Below, piece after piece: positions 51,334 to 59,712 of a stretch of DNA of 64,000 nt. A program made the translations under genes and the position numbers. Each line of letters opens with the position of its first letter. Position 1 is the stretch's first letter. Source of the DNA: an uncultured Eubacteriales bacterium (GTDB taxonomy: Bacteria; Bacillota; Clostridia; Oscillospirales; Oscillospiraceae); assembly GCA_900545515.1 (NCBI GenBank), contig UQZA01000012.1:1-64000 (forward strand), read 5' to 3'. Below the pieces are notes generated by a model, which saw only the letters and a list, made by a program, of their open reading frames with translations, was not told the DNA's origin and did no database searches.

Positions 51334-54297
51334 TTACTGGGTGATGGTAAAGGTCATGGACCGAACCAGCTGCCGGTTGAAATAGACTTCCAGCTGGTAA
51401 TCCCCGGGGGTCTGAGGCGTCCGCTCCAGCTGGCCCAGGTATTTGCTGCCGGTCCACATGGTGTGCCATTGGGCTGAGCCGGTGTAGTAGTCCACCGGGA
51501 CTCCTTGGGCATCCCGCACAACGATGAGGGCTTCCACCTCCTCATCGCTGGAGGTCACGCCCTGCGTGGCCTCCAGGACAAAGGCGATGGAGCTGCCGGT
51601 GGTAAATTGGGTGGTCTGCTCCTCCGGCACCAGGTCCTTGGTGGCCCAATCCGGGTCCTCTGGAGTGGGGAAGGTGGCCATAAACACCTGGTCCGGGGTC
51701 AGGCCATACTGGGAGAAAGAGGTGGCTTCCGGCGTGGTGACAGTATAGGCGCCATTCAGCACCGTGACGCCTCCGGCTGCCTGGATGGAGAAGGTGTAGG
51801 TCGTGTTGGGGAGTACCGTGGAGATCACGGCAGCAGGCTCTTCCGTTTGAATGGCCTCTGTGGTCTCCTCGCTGTTGCCGTAGGAGTACAGGAGAACCCA
51901 TCCGCCCTCCGGCGCATCGCCTGCAAAGGTCCAGGAGAGGAGAATTTGACTGAGATCATCTGCCTGGATGGCGCAGTCTGTAATGGAAACCGGATTTGCC
52001 GTAATGGCAATCCAGGCGTTTTGGCTCATTCCCGCCGCCGTGACCTCTACGGTGTAGGCGGTGTCCGGATTCACGCCCTCTATGGTAGCGGTGCAGCCGG
52101 TGACGGTGGTGGTTTCATCAAAGCTGCCGGAGTCGTAGCATCGGACGGTCCAGCTGGCTACAGGCGTCTCCGGCTGATCCCAGGTTAAGGTGAGGGCGCT
52201 GCCGGTGTGGCTGCTGACCCGGAGGTTCTGGGCGACCACGGCCGGACCAACGGTGTAGGTGAGGCTGTTGCCGGTGAGATAGAAATCCTGCTCTGCCGTG
52301 AGCTGGAAGGTATAGGTTTTGCCCATGGTGAGACCGGTGACGGTGACATTCTGGCCGGAGAAGGTGCGAGTCTGAGGCTCCTCGCCCTCGGCGCTGTAGT
52401 GGAGGGTCCAGCTGTCCGGCTTGGGCCCGTCGGCGGTGAAGCTCAGGATGACCGAGCCGTCCTCCGGACCGGTGACACCGGTGAAATTTACAATCTTGGT
52501 TTCGGCTCCGGTGGCGTAGGTGGCCCGGACCGGACCGGTGAGCTTGTGAAAGCCGTCGATGGATAGGGTTACGGTGTATTGGGTGTTGGGACTCAGCCCC
52601 GTAAAGGTGGCGGCCCCGTCGGACAGGGGCGCTTCGTAGGTGTTGCCATAAGTATCCTGGCAGGTGAGGTGCAGGAGGCTGGGATCTGCATCGGTGGCGA
52701 GTCGAATCTGGAAGCTATCCAGCGTACCGTTTACCACCTCCAGCTGCTGGATTGGGACGCAGTAGTAGCGAATGTAATAGTAATAGGCGCCTACGGCCAG
52801 GGCGGCCAGGACCAGAAGAACGGACAGGAAGATGATGAGACCCTTTACGGACCGGCGAGGAGCGGGCTCCCCGGCTTCCTGCGTCTGCTCAGCTGGCGCT
52901 TCCGGTGCTTCCTGGGGAGGTGACACCTGCTCCGTTGGGGCCGGTGTCTGCTCCGGCTGGGCCGGTACGGCCGGTGTAGAGGCAGGAGCTTCCCCGGCAG
53001 ACGAATCCAGGAGCACCTGGGCCCGGGAGAGAATCTCCGCAAGCTCCGGATCTGTAACCTCAACCTCTGCTTCGGGGTCCTGATCCTTCTCCTGGGGCAG
53101 GGTTTCATCCGGCGCCTCTTCTTGGGCAGGCGGCTCCTCCTGCACTGGCGCCTCTGGAGCTTCCTGGACTTCTGGGGAAGGCGGCGCATCTGCCGGCTCC
53201 ATGGGCTCCGGCTGGGGCTCCGGGACGGGGGAGGGAGCAGGCTGGGGTTCAGGCTCCGAACCCGGCGCTTCGACCGACGGCTCCGGTTCAGGCTCCGGCT
53301 GGGCCGCCTCTGCCCGGGCGTCCAGGGCGGCGGCCTCTGCGTCCAGGGTGGGGGCGGTCACAATGGGCGCGGCAATGACGGAATCGTTCACCGGATTGCG
53401 CTGCATGTAGCTCACCAGCGCCTGCCCCATGGCCTCCGGGCTCTGCCACCGGTCCTCGGGGCGGAAAGCGGCTGCCTTCAAAATGATGGCCGCCATTTCG
53501 TAGTCTGCATAGGCGGGGGGCGGCAGGGCTTCCCCCTTCAGGCGGCGAGCCTCCGCCCCTTCCTGCGACTCCGCAAAGGGACCTTGCCCACCATTGTATA
53601 CCAGATAAAGGACCATGCCCAGGGCGTAGAGATCAATGGTGGCATTCATCTCTCCAAAATCGTCAAACAGCTCCGGCGCGGCAAAGGGCCCCCGGTATTT
53701 GGCGGGGAAGGTGGCGTACGGTAGGTCCTCCAAAGGGAGGAAGCCGAAGTCACCCAGCTGGAATTGACGCTGGGAAGTGACAAAGATGTTGTCCGGTTTC
53801 AAATTTTGATAAAGATACCCGGCCTTCCGGCTGAGGGTCAGAGCGGCGCACAGATCGATGCCCAGGTTCACGGCGTTCAGATGGGTCATGGCGTTGCGCC
53901 GGGCGTAGGCAGACAGGGTAGTCCGGTATGGACTGAGGACCCACAGGTCCATGCCTACCTCCCCATTGGCTTTGGGGGTGGCCTGGTGGCTGTAGAAGGG
54001 GGCAAAGCCCCGGGTCTGAGCCAGCCGCTCCAACAGGCGGATTTCCTCCTCCAGACCGTGGGTCACATCTTCGTAATAGCTCTGGGCGGCAGTCTGGTCG
54101 GCACAGGCGCCGGTGAGTAGCATGGCGTTCACCTGGGTCTGAGACTCTGGAACAGAGACCTGCTTTAGAATGAATTTTTCTTTCGTGACGGCATGAATCG
54201 CAGGGCAGCAAATGATGCCATTGTGGCTGCTGAAGGGGCTCCCTAAGGAGAAATCGTCCAGCAGGGGAGATACGGTTTTTGCATCCGCCAAATTCAT
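51334..54297 (-). CDS. Predicted membrane pseudokinase with fibronectin-like extracellular repeats
   Basis: 987 residues. Residues 1-300 have a Ser/Thr protein kinase fold: Lys in FILKQV, the DFG motif LGDFGFLP, FAAPELFDDF (APE) and DLYALGMVLY. The catalytic loop reads YQNLKPDN instead of HRDLKPDN, so the catalytic Asp is Asn, and no canonical glycine-rich loop is visible. It is probably catalytically weak or inactive. Residues 310-485 form a Pro/Glu/Ala-rich linker, followed by one transmembrane helix (about 490-515) and four fibronectin type III-like domains outside. This is an inverted PknB/PASTA-like architecture. Transcribed divergently from a zinc-ribbon/Ig-like membrane protein with similar topology. 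Confidence 0.8.
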   Translation of the reverse strand: MNLADAKTVSPLLDDFSLGSPFSSHNGIICCPAIHAVTKEKFILKQVSVPESQTQVNAMLLTGACADQTAAQSYYEDVTHGLEEEIRLLERLAQTRGFAPFYSHQATPKANGEVGMDLWVLSPYRTTLSAYARRNAMTHLNAVNLGIDLCAALTLSRKAGYLYQNLKPDNIFVTSQRQFQLGDFGFLPLEDLPYATFPAKYRGPFAAPELFDDFGEMNATIDLYALGMVLYLVYNGGQGPFAESQEGAEARRLKGEALPPPAYADYEMAAIILKAAAFRPEDRWQSPEAMGQALVSYMQRNPVNDSVIAAPIVTAPTLDAEAAALDARAEAAQPEPEPEPSVEAPGSEPEPQPAPSPVPEPQPEPMEPADAPPSPEVQEAPEAPVQEEPPAQEEAPDETLPQEKDQDPEAEVEVTDPELAEILSRAQVLLDSSAGEAPASTPAVPAQPEQTPAPTEQVSPPQEAPEAPAEQTQEAGEPAPRRSVKGLIIFLSVLLVLAALAVGAYYYYIRYYCVPIQQLEVVNGTLDSFQIRLATDADPSLLHLTCQDTYGNTYEAPLSDGAATFTGLSPNTQYTVTLSIDGFHKLTGPVRATYATGAETKIVNFTGVTGPEDGSVILSFTADGPKPDSWTLHYSAEGEEPQTRTFSGQNVTVTGLTMGKTYTFQLTAEQDFYLTGNSLTYTVGPAVVAQNLRVSSHTGSALTLTWDQPETPVASWTVRCYDSGSFDETTTVTGCTATIEGVNPDTAYTVEVTAAGMSQNAWIAITANPVSITDCAIQADDLSQILLSWTFAGDAPEGGWVLLYSYGNSEETTEAIQTEEPAAVISTVLPNTTYTFSIQAAGGVTVLNGAYTVTTPEATSFSQYGLTPDQVFMATFPTPEDPDWATKDLVPEEQTTQFTTGSSIAFVLEATQGVTSSDEEVEALIVVRDAQGVPVDYYTGSAQWHTMWTGSKYLGQLERTPQTPGDYQLEVYFNRQLVRSMTFTITQ

Positions 54298-54318
54298 CGC
54301 CTCCTTTGACTACCTGAT

Positions 54319-54347
54319 ATCATAAGCGAAAAAACCGAAAAAAGCAA
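54319..54347 (-). promoter_or_regulatory. Promoter of the pseudokinase gene
   Basis: Minus-strand -35 TTGCTT (54342-54347), -10 TATGAT (54319-54324), spacer 17. Confidence 0.6.
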
Positions 54348-54358
54348 CAGGATTGTAG

Positions 54359-54387
54359 TTGTTTTATGGACGGGAAAATGGTATGAT
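54359..54387 (+). promoter_or_regulatory. Promoter of the zinc-ribbon/Ig-like protein gene
   Basis: -35 TTGTTT (54359-54364), -10 TATGAT (54382-54387), spacer 17. The two divergent promoters lie only 11 bases apart, so they are likely co-regulated. Confidence 0.6.
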
Positions 54388-54438
54388 ATGGTCGAGCCGA
54401 TTCTGAAAACAGTGCACAGCGTAACGGAGGGATCACGT

Positions 54439-55668
54439 TTGAGTAAAGTTATATGCGAATATTGCGGCACCATTTACGCTGCGGAAAAGGGCGCATGCCC
54501 CATCTGCGGCAATCCTTATTCGCCGGAAAATACCAAGCCATGTGAAGAACCGCAGGAGAAGCAGGATGCGCCAAAGCGGCCGGAGGCTTCCAAGGAACCC
54601 ACCATTCCGGTCCCGGAAATTCCCCTGAAAAAGGCCAAAGCCCAGCCGCCGGAACAGGCGAATCCACCTAAGAAAGCGTCCTCCGACTCCCGGAGCGGGT
54701 CTTCTAAGGGCCACTTTGCCGGGACTGTCTCCCGGAAGGATAAGACCATCTGCATTGTGCTGGGCTTACTGGCTGCCGGTGCGCTGCTGTACGGCGGTTA
54801 CCGGATTTTGAGCCCCTACCTGGGAAGCTCCAAGGAGCCGGCTGTGTCGGTCCCCCCCTCCAGTAGCGCTGTGTCCTGCACGGGCCTTGCCATGGAGACA
54901 TCTCTGACCCTCACGGCCCAGGGGCAGAGCCAGGCCCTCCATGTGACCAAGACTCCGTCGGACGCCACGGAGGCGCTCCGGTTTGTCTCTGACAAGCCTG
55001 CCGTTGCCACGGTGTCCCCAGAGGGGATGGTGGAGGCGGTGGGGCCCGGCCAAGCGGTCATCACCGTGACCTGCGGTCAGGCCAGTGCCGTATGTACTGT
55101 CACCTGCGCCTTTACCCCTGGGGAGAGCACCGCGCCAGAGCCTTCCACAGATGGGCCGGAGGAATCCACCGGCGAACCGGAGGAATCCACCGGACCAGTG
55201 GGCCAGCTGAGCCTCAGCTCTACCGACATCACTCTCTTCCAGAAGGGAGAGACCGCCCGCCTGACTGCCGGGAGCCTGCCGGGAAGCCGGCTCCAGTGGT
55301 CCAGCGAAGACGAGACGGTGGCCACAGTGGAAAACGGTGTGGTCACAGCTGTGGGTCCTGGCACCACGGAGATTCAGGCTGTCTATGAGGACCAGACCCT
55401 CACCTGTGTGGTACGCTGCAGATTTGAGGACACGGAAGAGGGCGAAGCCGCCATCAGCCATACCGATGTGACATTGGAAGTGGGCGAGAGCTTTACCCTG
55501 CTGTTGCGGCAGGCCAATGGCCAGGCCCTGGACGTGGCCTGGTCCCCTGGGGACGTCAGCGTCTGCACCGTAGACGGCAACACCGTCACGGCTGTGGGCT
55601 CCGGTGATACGGAGGTCACTGGCGTCTACGAGGGCGTGACCTATACCTGTGTGGTGCGGGTGAAATGA
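54439..55668 (+). CDS. Zinc-ribbon membrane protein with bacterial Ig-like domains
   Basis: 409 residues. Residues 1-25 hold a zinc ribbon (CEYCGT...CPICGNPY). A Lys/Pro-rich cytoplasmic stretch and one membrane helix (about 110-135) lead to three BIG2-type Ig-like domains outside, with the typical pattern ATVSPEGMVEAVGPGQAVITVTC repeated as ATVENGVVTAVGPGTTEI and CTVDGNTVTAVGSGDTEV. TTG 54439 is chosen because GGAGG lies 8 bases upstream; the ATG at 54388 falls inside the promoter. Shares the cytoplasm-membrane-surface layout of the divergent pseudokinase, suggesting a functional pair. Confidence 0.78.
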   Translation: MSKVICEYCGTIYAAEKGACPICGNPYSPENTKPCEEPQEKQDAPKRPEASKEPTIPVPEIPLKKAKAQPPEQANPPKKASSDSRSGSSKGHFAGTVSRKDKTICIVLGLLAAGALLYGGYRILSPYLGSSKEPAVSVPPSSSAVSCTGLAMETSLTLTAQGQSQALHVTKTPSDATEALRFVSDKPAVATVSPEGMVEAVGPGQAVITVTCGQASAVCTVTCAFTPGESTAPEPSTDGPEESTGEPEESTGPVGQLSLSSTDITLFQKGETARLTAGSLPGSRLQWSSEDETVATVENGVVTAVGPGTTEIQAVYEDQTLTCVVRCRFEDTEEGEAAISHTDVTLEVGESFTLLLRQANGQALDVAWSPGDVSVCTVDGNTVTAVGSGDTEVTGVYEGVTYTCVVRVK

Positions 55669-55698
55669 CAACATGAGTGAAGGCTTTTTCTAAAATTG

Positions 55699-55745
55699 CC
55701 TGGGGGTGTCTCAAAACGAATGAGACACCCCCAGGTTGGTTTTTG
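55699..55745. terminator. Bidirectional terminator
   Basis: CCTGGGGGTGTCTC (55699-55712) pairs exactly with GAGACACCCCCAGG (55722-55735), with TTGGTTTTT to the right and AATTTTAG on the minus strand, serving the Ig-like protein gene and the DUF378 gene. Confidence 0.85.
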
Positions 55746-55784
55746 TGTGTATTTTACGCCGCCGCTGCGTAAAATTGCACAGAA

Positions 55785-55991
55785 TCAATCTTCTACACCT
55801 ACACGGTTGTGCCGGCGGAATAAGAGACTGACGCACCAGAGACCGGCCAGGCCCACCAGAGTGTAGATGATGCGGCTGACCAGACCTGTCTGGCCGCCAA
55901 ACAGCCAGGCCACCAGGTCAAACTGGCAGATCCCCACCAGCCCCCAGTTGACAGCGCCGATGATGGAAAGAATTAATGCAAGGGTATCCAT
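55785..55991 (-). CDS. DUF378 small membrane protein
   Basis: 68 residues, two membrane helices. The family signature IIGAVNWGLVGICQFDLVAWLFG and the C-terminal VGLAGLW are clear. Function unknown; common in Firmicutes. ATG 55991 follows GGGAGG; the frame extends upstream without a start signal. Confidence 0.88.
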   Translation of the reverse strand: MDTLALILSIIGAVNWGLVGICQFDLVAWLFGGQTGLVSRIIYTLVGLAGLWCVSLLFRRHNRVGVED

Positions 55992-56063
55992 GTGAAAACC
56001 TCCCTTTCTTCGTGGATGGCTGTAGTATTTCCCAGAAGACAGAAGGCTATGCATATGGGCGGC

Positions 56064-56489
56064 TTATGCCTCAAACGCCATGAGGTTGAGGCCGATTTCC
56101 GGGTCCATCCTCCGCTCCACCCGGCCCTCCAGAAGGGTGACCACCAGCTCGCAGGTGGCGCTGATGACGGCCCGGTTCAGGTGCCCGCCGAAGACCCGGC
56201 CCTCCTGGTCGCCGATGCTCATATGGAAATGACCATAGGGCTGGTCCTCCTGGGTGGTGAGGGTGCCGTGGAGAGAGATGATCTCATATTCTCCCTGGAA
56301 CTGGTTGGATTTGTACTCCTGGGTGGCCGGGAAGTAAACGCCCACCGTCACATCATCCGCAGCGCCCAGGCCGTTCACTGACGCCAGGGTGATGTGCTCC
56401 CGGCGGGCCAGCTCCAGGAGCCGGTCCACCACTTCCTCTCCCCGGTCCAGCCGGACGATCAGGGTGTTTCCAAACTTTTTGTATTCCAT
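56064..56489 (-). CDS. PPC/DUF296-domain protein
   Basis: 141 residues consisting of one PPC (plant and prokaryote conserved, DUF296) domain: LIVRLDRGEEVVDRLLELARRE, ASVNGLGAADDVTVGVY, the metal/ligand-binding GHFHMSIGD and GGHLNRAVISATCELVV. Bacterial members are trimeric; in plants the domain is fused to AT-hook DNA-binding motifs, absent here. The role is unknown. It follows the aspartokinase by 15 bases in the same operon, which hints at a link with amino-acid synthesis. RBS AAGGAGGAA. Confidence 0.88.
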   Translation of the reverse strand: MEYKKFGNTLIVRLDRGEEVVDRLLELARREHITLASVNGLGAADDVTVGVYFPATQEYKSNQFQGEYEIISLHGTLTTQEDQPYGHFHMSIGDQEGRVFGGHLNRAVISATCELVVTLLEGRVERRMDPEIGLNLMAFEA

Positions 56490-56504
56490 ATGTTCTGTTC
56501 CTCC

Positions 56505-57815
56505 TTAATTTTTTGGGAAAAAGCTGTCAAAAATAGCTTGCATAGCTTGTTCATAGTCCCCGTCGTCCACGCCCAGGACAATGTTCAGCTCCTTGGTGCC
56601 CTGGTCGATGAGGCGGATGTTGACCCCAGCCTGGCTGACGGCGGTAAAGAGCCGGGAGGCCACCTGAGGCCGCCCCGCCATGCCCCGGCCCACCACGGCA
56701 ATCATGGAAAGACCGTCGCAAATTTGCAGGCTGTCCGGGTGGACGGCGGCCTCCACATCAGAAAGGAGCTGCTGCCGGTGGGGCTCCAGGAGCTCCGTTT
56801 GGGCGACCAGGCAGACGCTGCCAATGCCTGTGGCCAGGTGTTCAAATGGCACGCCGTTTTTCTCCAGGCAGGACAGAATTTTCCGGCAATAACCCACCTC
56901 GCTGTTGGACCGCTCCTTTTCCACCTGAAGGGCGGAGTAGCCCCGCCGGCCTGCCAGGCCGGTGATGGCCCCGGCAGGCTCCGTGGCCTGGGCCACGATC
57001 CAGGTGCCGGGAGCCTGGGGGTCCATGGTGTTGCAGATGTGAATGGGAATCCCGGCGGCCTTAGCCGGGTAAATGGCGTCCTCGTGGAGGACGGTGGCCC
57101 CCAGGTAGGCCAGCTCCCGGACCTCAGCGTAGGTCATGGTTGCGATGGGGGGAGGCGCGGCGATGACCCGGGGGTCTGCAGCCAGAACGCCGGACACATC
57201 GGTCCAGTTTTCGTACACTCTGGATCCAGAGGCCCGTGCCAAAACTGCCCCGGAGATGTCAGAGCCGCCCCGGGAGAAGGTGGCCACGGCCCCATCCGGC
57301 ATGCCGCCGTAAAAGCCGGGCATCACCGCCCCAGGCAGATCCTGGAGCTTGGCAGCCAGGGTTTTTTGGGCGGCCTCTCCGTCAAATTGCCCCTTCTCAT
57401 CAAAAAAGATACATTGAGCCGGATCCAGAAAGGGGAGGTTCAGAAGGGCCGCCATGATCCTGGCGCTGAAGTATTCTCCCCGGCTGGCGCAGAAGTCCTG
57501 CCCGGCTCCCCGCTCCATGGCCCAGAGAGTGGCCCGGAACTCCTCCTCCAGGTCCAGGCTGAGGCCCAGCTGCGCCGCGATTTCCTGGAAGCGGCTGGCC
57601 ACCGGGGTGAAGGCCTCCGCCACGTTCCCACCCTGCCGGGCCTCCTCGTGGCAGCGGTACAGCTGGTCTGTGATTTTGATATCCTCCGGGAACCGCTTGC
57701 CCGGGGCGGAGACCACCACAAACCGGCGCTCCTCCTTCAGAGCGAGAATGTCTCGGACCATCTGAAAGTGTGCGGCGTCACACAGAGAGGTGCCGCCGAA
57801 TTTTGCTGTTATCAT
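56505..57815 (-). CDS. lysC: Aspartate kinase
   Basis: 436 residues. Phosphorylates aspartate, the first step to lysine, diaminopimelate, threonine and methionine. The KFGGTS nucleotide-binding motif is at 5-10, then VVVSAPGKR, SRGGSDISG and the TDVSGVLAADPR segment. Two C-terminal ACT domains (about 295-436, e.g. SMIAVVGRGMAGRPQV and VNIRLIDQGTKELNIVLGV) predict feedback inhibition by lysine or threonine. It is downstream of dapB on the same strand, with a repeat element in the gap. No asd gene is in view. Confidence 0.95.
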   Translation of the reverse strand: MITAKFGGTSLCDAAHFQMVRDILALKEERRFVVVSAPGKRFPEDIKITDQLYRCHEEARQGGNVAEAFTPVASRFQEIAAQLGLSLDLEEEFRATLWAMERGAGQDFCASRGEYFSARIMAALLNLPFLDPAQCIFFDEKGQFDGEAAQKTLAAKLQDLPGAVMPGFYGGMPDGAVATFSRGGSDISGAVLARASGSRVYENWTDVSGVLAADPRVIAAPPPIATMTYAEVRELAYLGATVLHEDAIYPAKAAGIPIHICNTMDPQAPGTWIVAQATEPAGAITGLAGRRGYSALQVEKERSNSEVGYCRKILSCLEKNGVPFEHLATGIGSVCLVAQTELLEPHRQQLLSDVEAAVHPDSLQICDGLSMIAVVGRGMAGRPQVASRLFTAVSQAGVNIRLIDQGTKELNIVLGVDDGDYEQAMQAIFDSFFPKN

Positions 57816-57900
57816 ATTTACCTATCCTCTTGCCTGGCCCGGTGGGGGCGGCAATGCCAAATCAAAAAATCACAATCTGTCGGGAAGAGTAGAAGAAGGT

Positions 57901-57966
57901 CCGGATTCGCCGAAGCGCTGGGGATCACGGCGTATCCTGCCGCCGGTGCGTCCGGAAGGCCGCACC
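57901..57966 (-). repeat. Dispersed palindromic repeat between lysC and dapB
   Basis: CCGGATTCGCCGAA (57901-57914), then CTGCCGCC and the stem GGTGCG...CGCACC (57945-57966). The stem is the reverse complement, with two changes, of the copies at 6645 and 7571. Confidence 0.65.
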
Positions 57967-58029
57967 CTGCGGCGCCTCCCACAGCGTGCCCCGCATATGC
58001 GCTGCTCCCTGCCTCTGGCTGTCTCAAAG

Positions 58030-58761
58030 CTATTTTACCAGATCCTCCATGGTGTACAGCCCCGGGGCCTTATCCTGAAGGAAGGCGGCGGCGTCCAGTG
58101 CACCCTGGGCCAGGAGGACACGGTCGTGGGCCTCGTGCTTCAGGGTGAGGGTCTGGGTGCCGGTGGAGATCATCACCTCGTGAATGCCCACGGTGTTGCC
58201 CAGACGCACGGAGGAGATGCCGATCTCCCCGGGAACCCGCTTGCAGGCGCCGGACCGGCCGCAGTGAACGGCGGCCTCCGTGCGCTGGGACCGGACGGCC
58301 TCGGCCAGCATGAGGGCGGTGCCGCTGGGTGCGTCAACCTTCCGGTTGTGGTGCACCTCCAGAATTTCCACGTCAGCCTGGGGGAAAAAGCGAACGGCGT
58401 CCTTTACCAGGCGGCACAGAACGGCAATCCCCAGGCTCATGTTACCGGAGTAAAAGAGGGGAACCTGCTGGGCGGCGGCCAGAATGTGGGCCCGCTCCTC
58501 CTCGGTGTGGCCGGTGGTCCCCACCACCAGGGGAAGCTTGTGGGACACGGCATAGTCCACGGCGGCTCTGGTGGCCGTGTGGAAGGAGAAATCCAAGACG
58601 GTTCCCTGGACCTCTGGCACTTGGGAAAAGCCGGTGTAAACGTTTTCTCCGCCTCTGGAGTCTACCAGAGCGGCCACCTCTCCATCTGCATAGCGCACCT
58701 CCAGGAGACGCCGGAGCTCCAACCCCATGGCTCCTGCGGCGCCATTGATGATGATCTTCAT
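58030..58761 (-). CDS. dapB: 4-hydroxy-tetrahydrodipicolinate reductase
   Basis: 243 residues. Reduces 4-hydroxy-tetrahydrodipicolinate to tetrahydrodipicolinate with NAD(P)H. The nucleotide-binding IIINGAAGAMG motif, VVGTTGH, the EILEVHHNRKVDAPSGTAL signature and the C-terminal segment are present. ATG 58761 overlaps the dapA stop by four bases (ATGA), so translation is coupled. The frame continues upstream over dapA but has no start signal. Confidence 0.95.
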   Translation of the reverse strand: MKIIINGAAGAMGLELRRLLEVRYADGEVAALVDSRGGENVYTGFSQVPEVQGTVLDFSFHTATRAAVDYAVSHKLPLVVGTTGHTEEERAHILAAAQQVPLFYSGNMSLGIAVLCRLVKDAVRFFPQADVEILEVHHNRKVDAPSGTALMLAEAVRSQRTEAAVHCGRSGACKRVPGEIGISSVRLGNTVGIHEVMISTGTQTLTLKHEAHDRVLLAQGALDAAAFLQDKAPGLYTMEDLVK

Positions 58762-59648
58762 GCCAGGACCCCCAGACGTTTCATTTCTGCCAGGAGCGCC
58801 GCCCGGCGGCTCTCCTCCATGGGGGTGAGGGGCAGGCGGACGCCGCCCTTTCCAAAGCCCATGGCGGCCAGAGCGGCATTCACGGGGATTGGGTTGACCT
58901 CGGAAAACAGGGCGTTCACCAGAGGCAGAAGCTTGCACTGCAGGGCGGCAGCCCCTGCCACATCCCCGGCGAAGAACCGGCGGCAAAGGGCCTGGGCCTC
59001 CCGGGGAACTACGTTGGACAGCACGGAGATGCAGCCGGAGCCGCCCATGGAGAGGACAGGCACAATATGGTCGTCGTTGCCGGAATAAATGGCGAGCCGG
59101 TCTCCGGCCAGGGCGGCCACCTCCACAATCTGGCCGATGTTGCCCGAGGCCTCCTTTACGGCGGCAATTCGGGGATGATCGGCCAGAGCGGCACAGGTGG
59201 CCGGCAGCAGGTTGCAGCCGGTGCGGGAGGGGACATTGTAGAGGATGAGGGGCTTGTCCGAGGCGTCTGCAATGGCGGTGTAGTGGGCAATGAGGCCGGC
59301 CTGGGTGGCCTTGTTGTAATAGGGGGTTACCAAAAGACAGGCGTCTGCGCCCACGGAGCAGGCGTATTGGGTCATGGCAACGGCCTTGGCGGTGCAGTTG
59401 CTGCCGGTACCGGCGATGACCGGCACCCGGCCTGCCGCCCGCTCCACGGTGAAGCGGATGACCTCCTTGTGCTCCGCCTCGGTCATGGTGGCGCTCTCGC
59501 CGGTGGTGCCGCAGGCCACGAGACCTGCCACGCCGGCGTCGATTTGCCAGTCAATGAGACGGCCGTAGGCCTCATAATCGATGGCTCCGTCCAGTTCCAT
59601 GGGGGTGGCCAGGGCGGTGGCGATGCCTCTGAAGATCTCTTGTTTCAT
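58758..59648 (-). CDS. dapA: 4-hydroxy-tetrahydrodipicolinate synthase
   Basis: 296 residues. Condenses pyruvate with aspartate semialdehyde. Conserved GTTGESATM, VTPYYNKATQ (Tyr), YNVPSRTGC and the Schiff-base Lys in AAVKEASG are present, followed by SGNDDHIVP. ATG 59648 follows AAGGAGAA. 64 bases separate it from the upstream aminotransferase gene. Confidence 0.96.
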   Translation of the reverse strand: MKQEIFRGIATALATPMELDGAIDYEAYGRLIDWQIDAGVAGLVACGTTGESATMTEAEHKEVIRFTVERAAGRVPVIAGTGSNCTAKAVAMTQYACSVGADACLLVTPYYNKATQAGLIAHYTAIADASDKPLILYNVPSRTGCNLLPATCAALADHPRIAAVKEASGNIGQIVEVAALAGDRLAIYSGNDDHIVPVLSMGGSGCISVLSNVVPREAQALCRRFFAGDVAGAAALQCKLLPLVNALFSEVNPIPVNAALAAMGFGKGGVRLPLTPMEESRRAALLAEMKRLGVLA

Positions 59649-59712
59649 GGGGATTCTCCTTTCTCTATGGCGTGCAGAGGCCCCGAAGTGGGGGTGCACA
59701 TGATGGAAATGC

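Noticed and set aside
54388..54438. ATG start for the zinc-ribbon protein
   Set aside because: It lies at the promoter, before the expected transcription start; TTG 54439 has a proper ribosome binding site.
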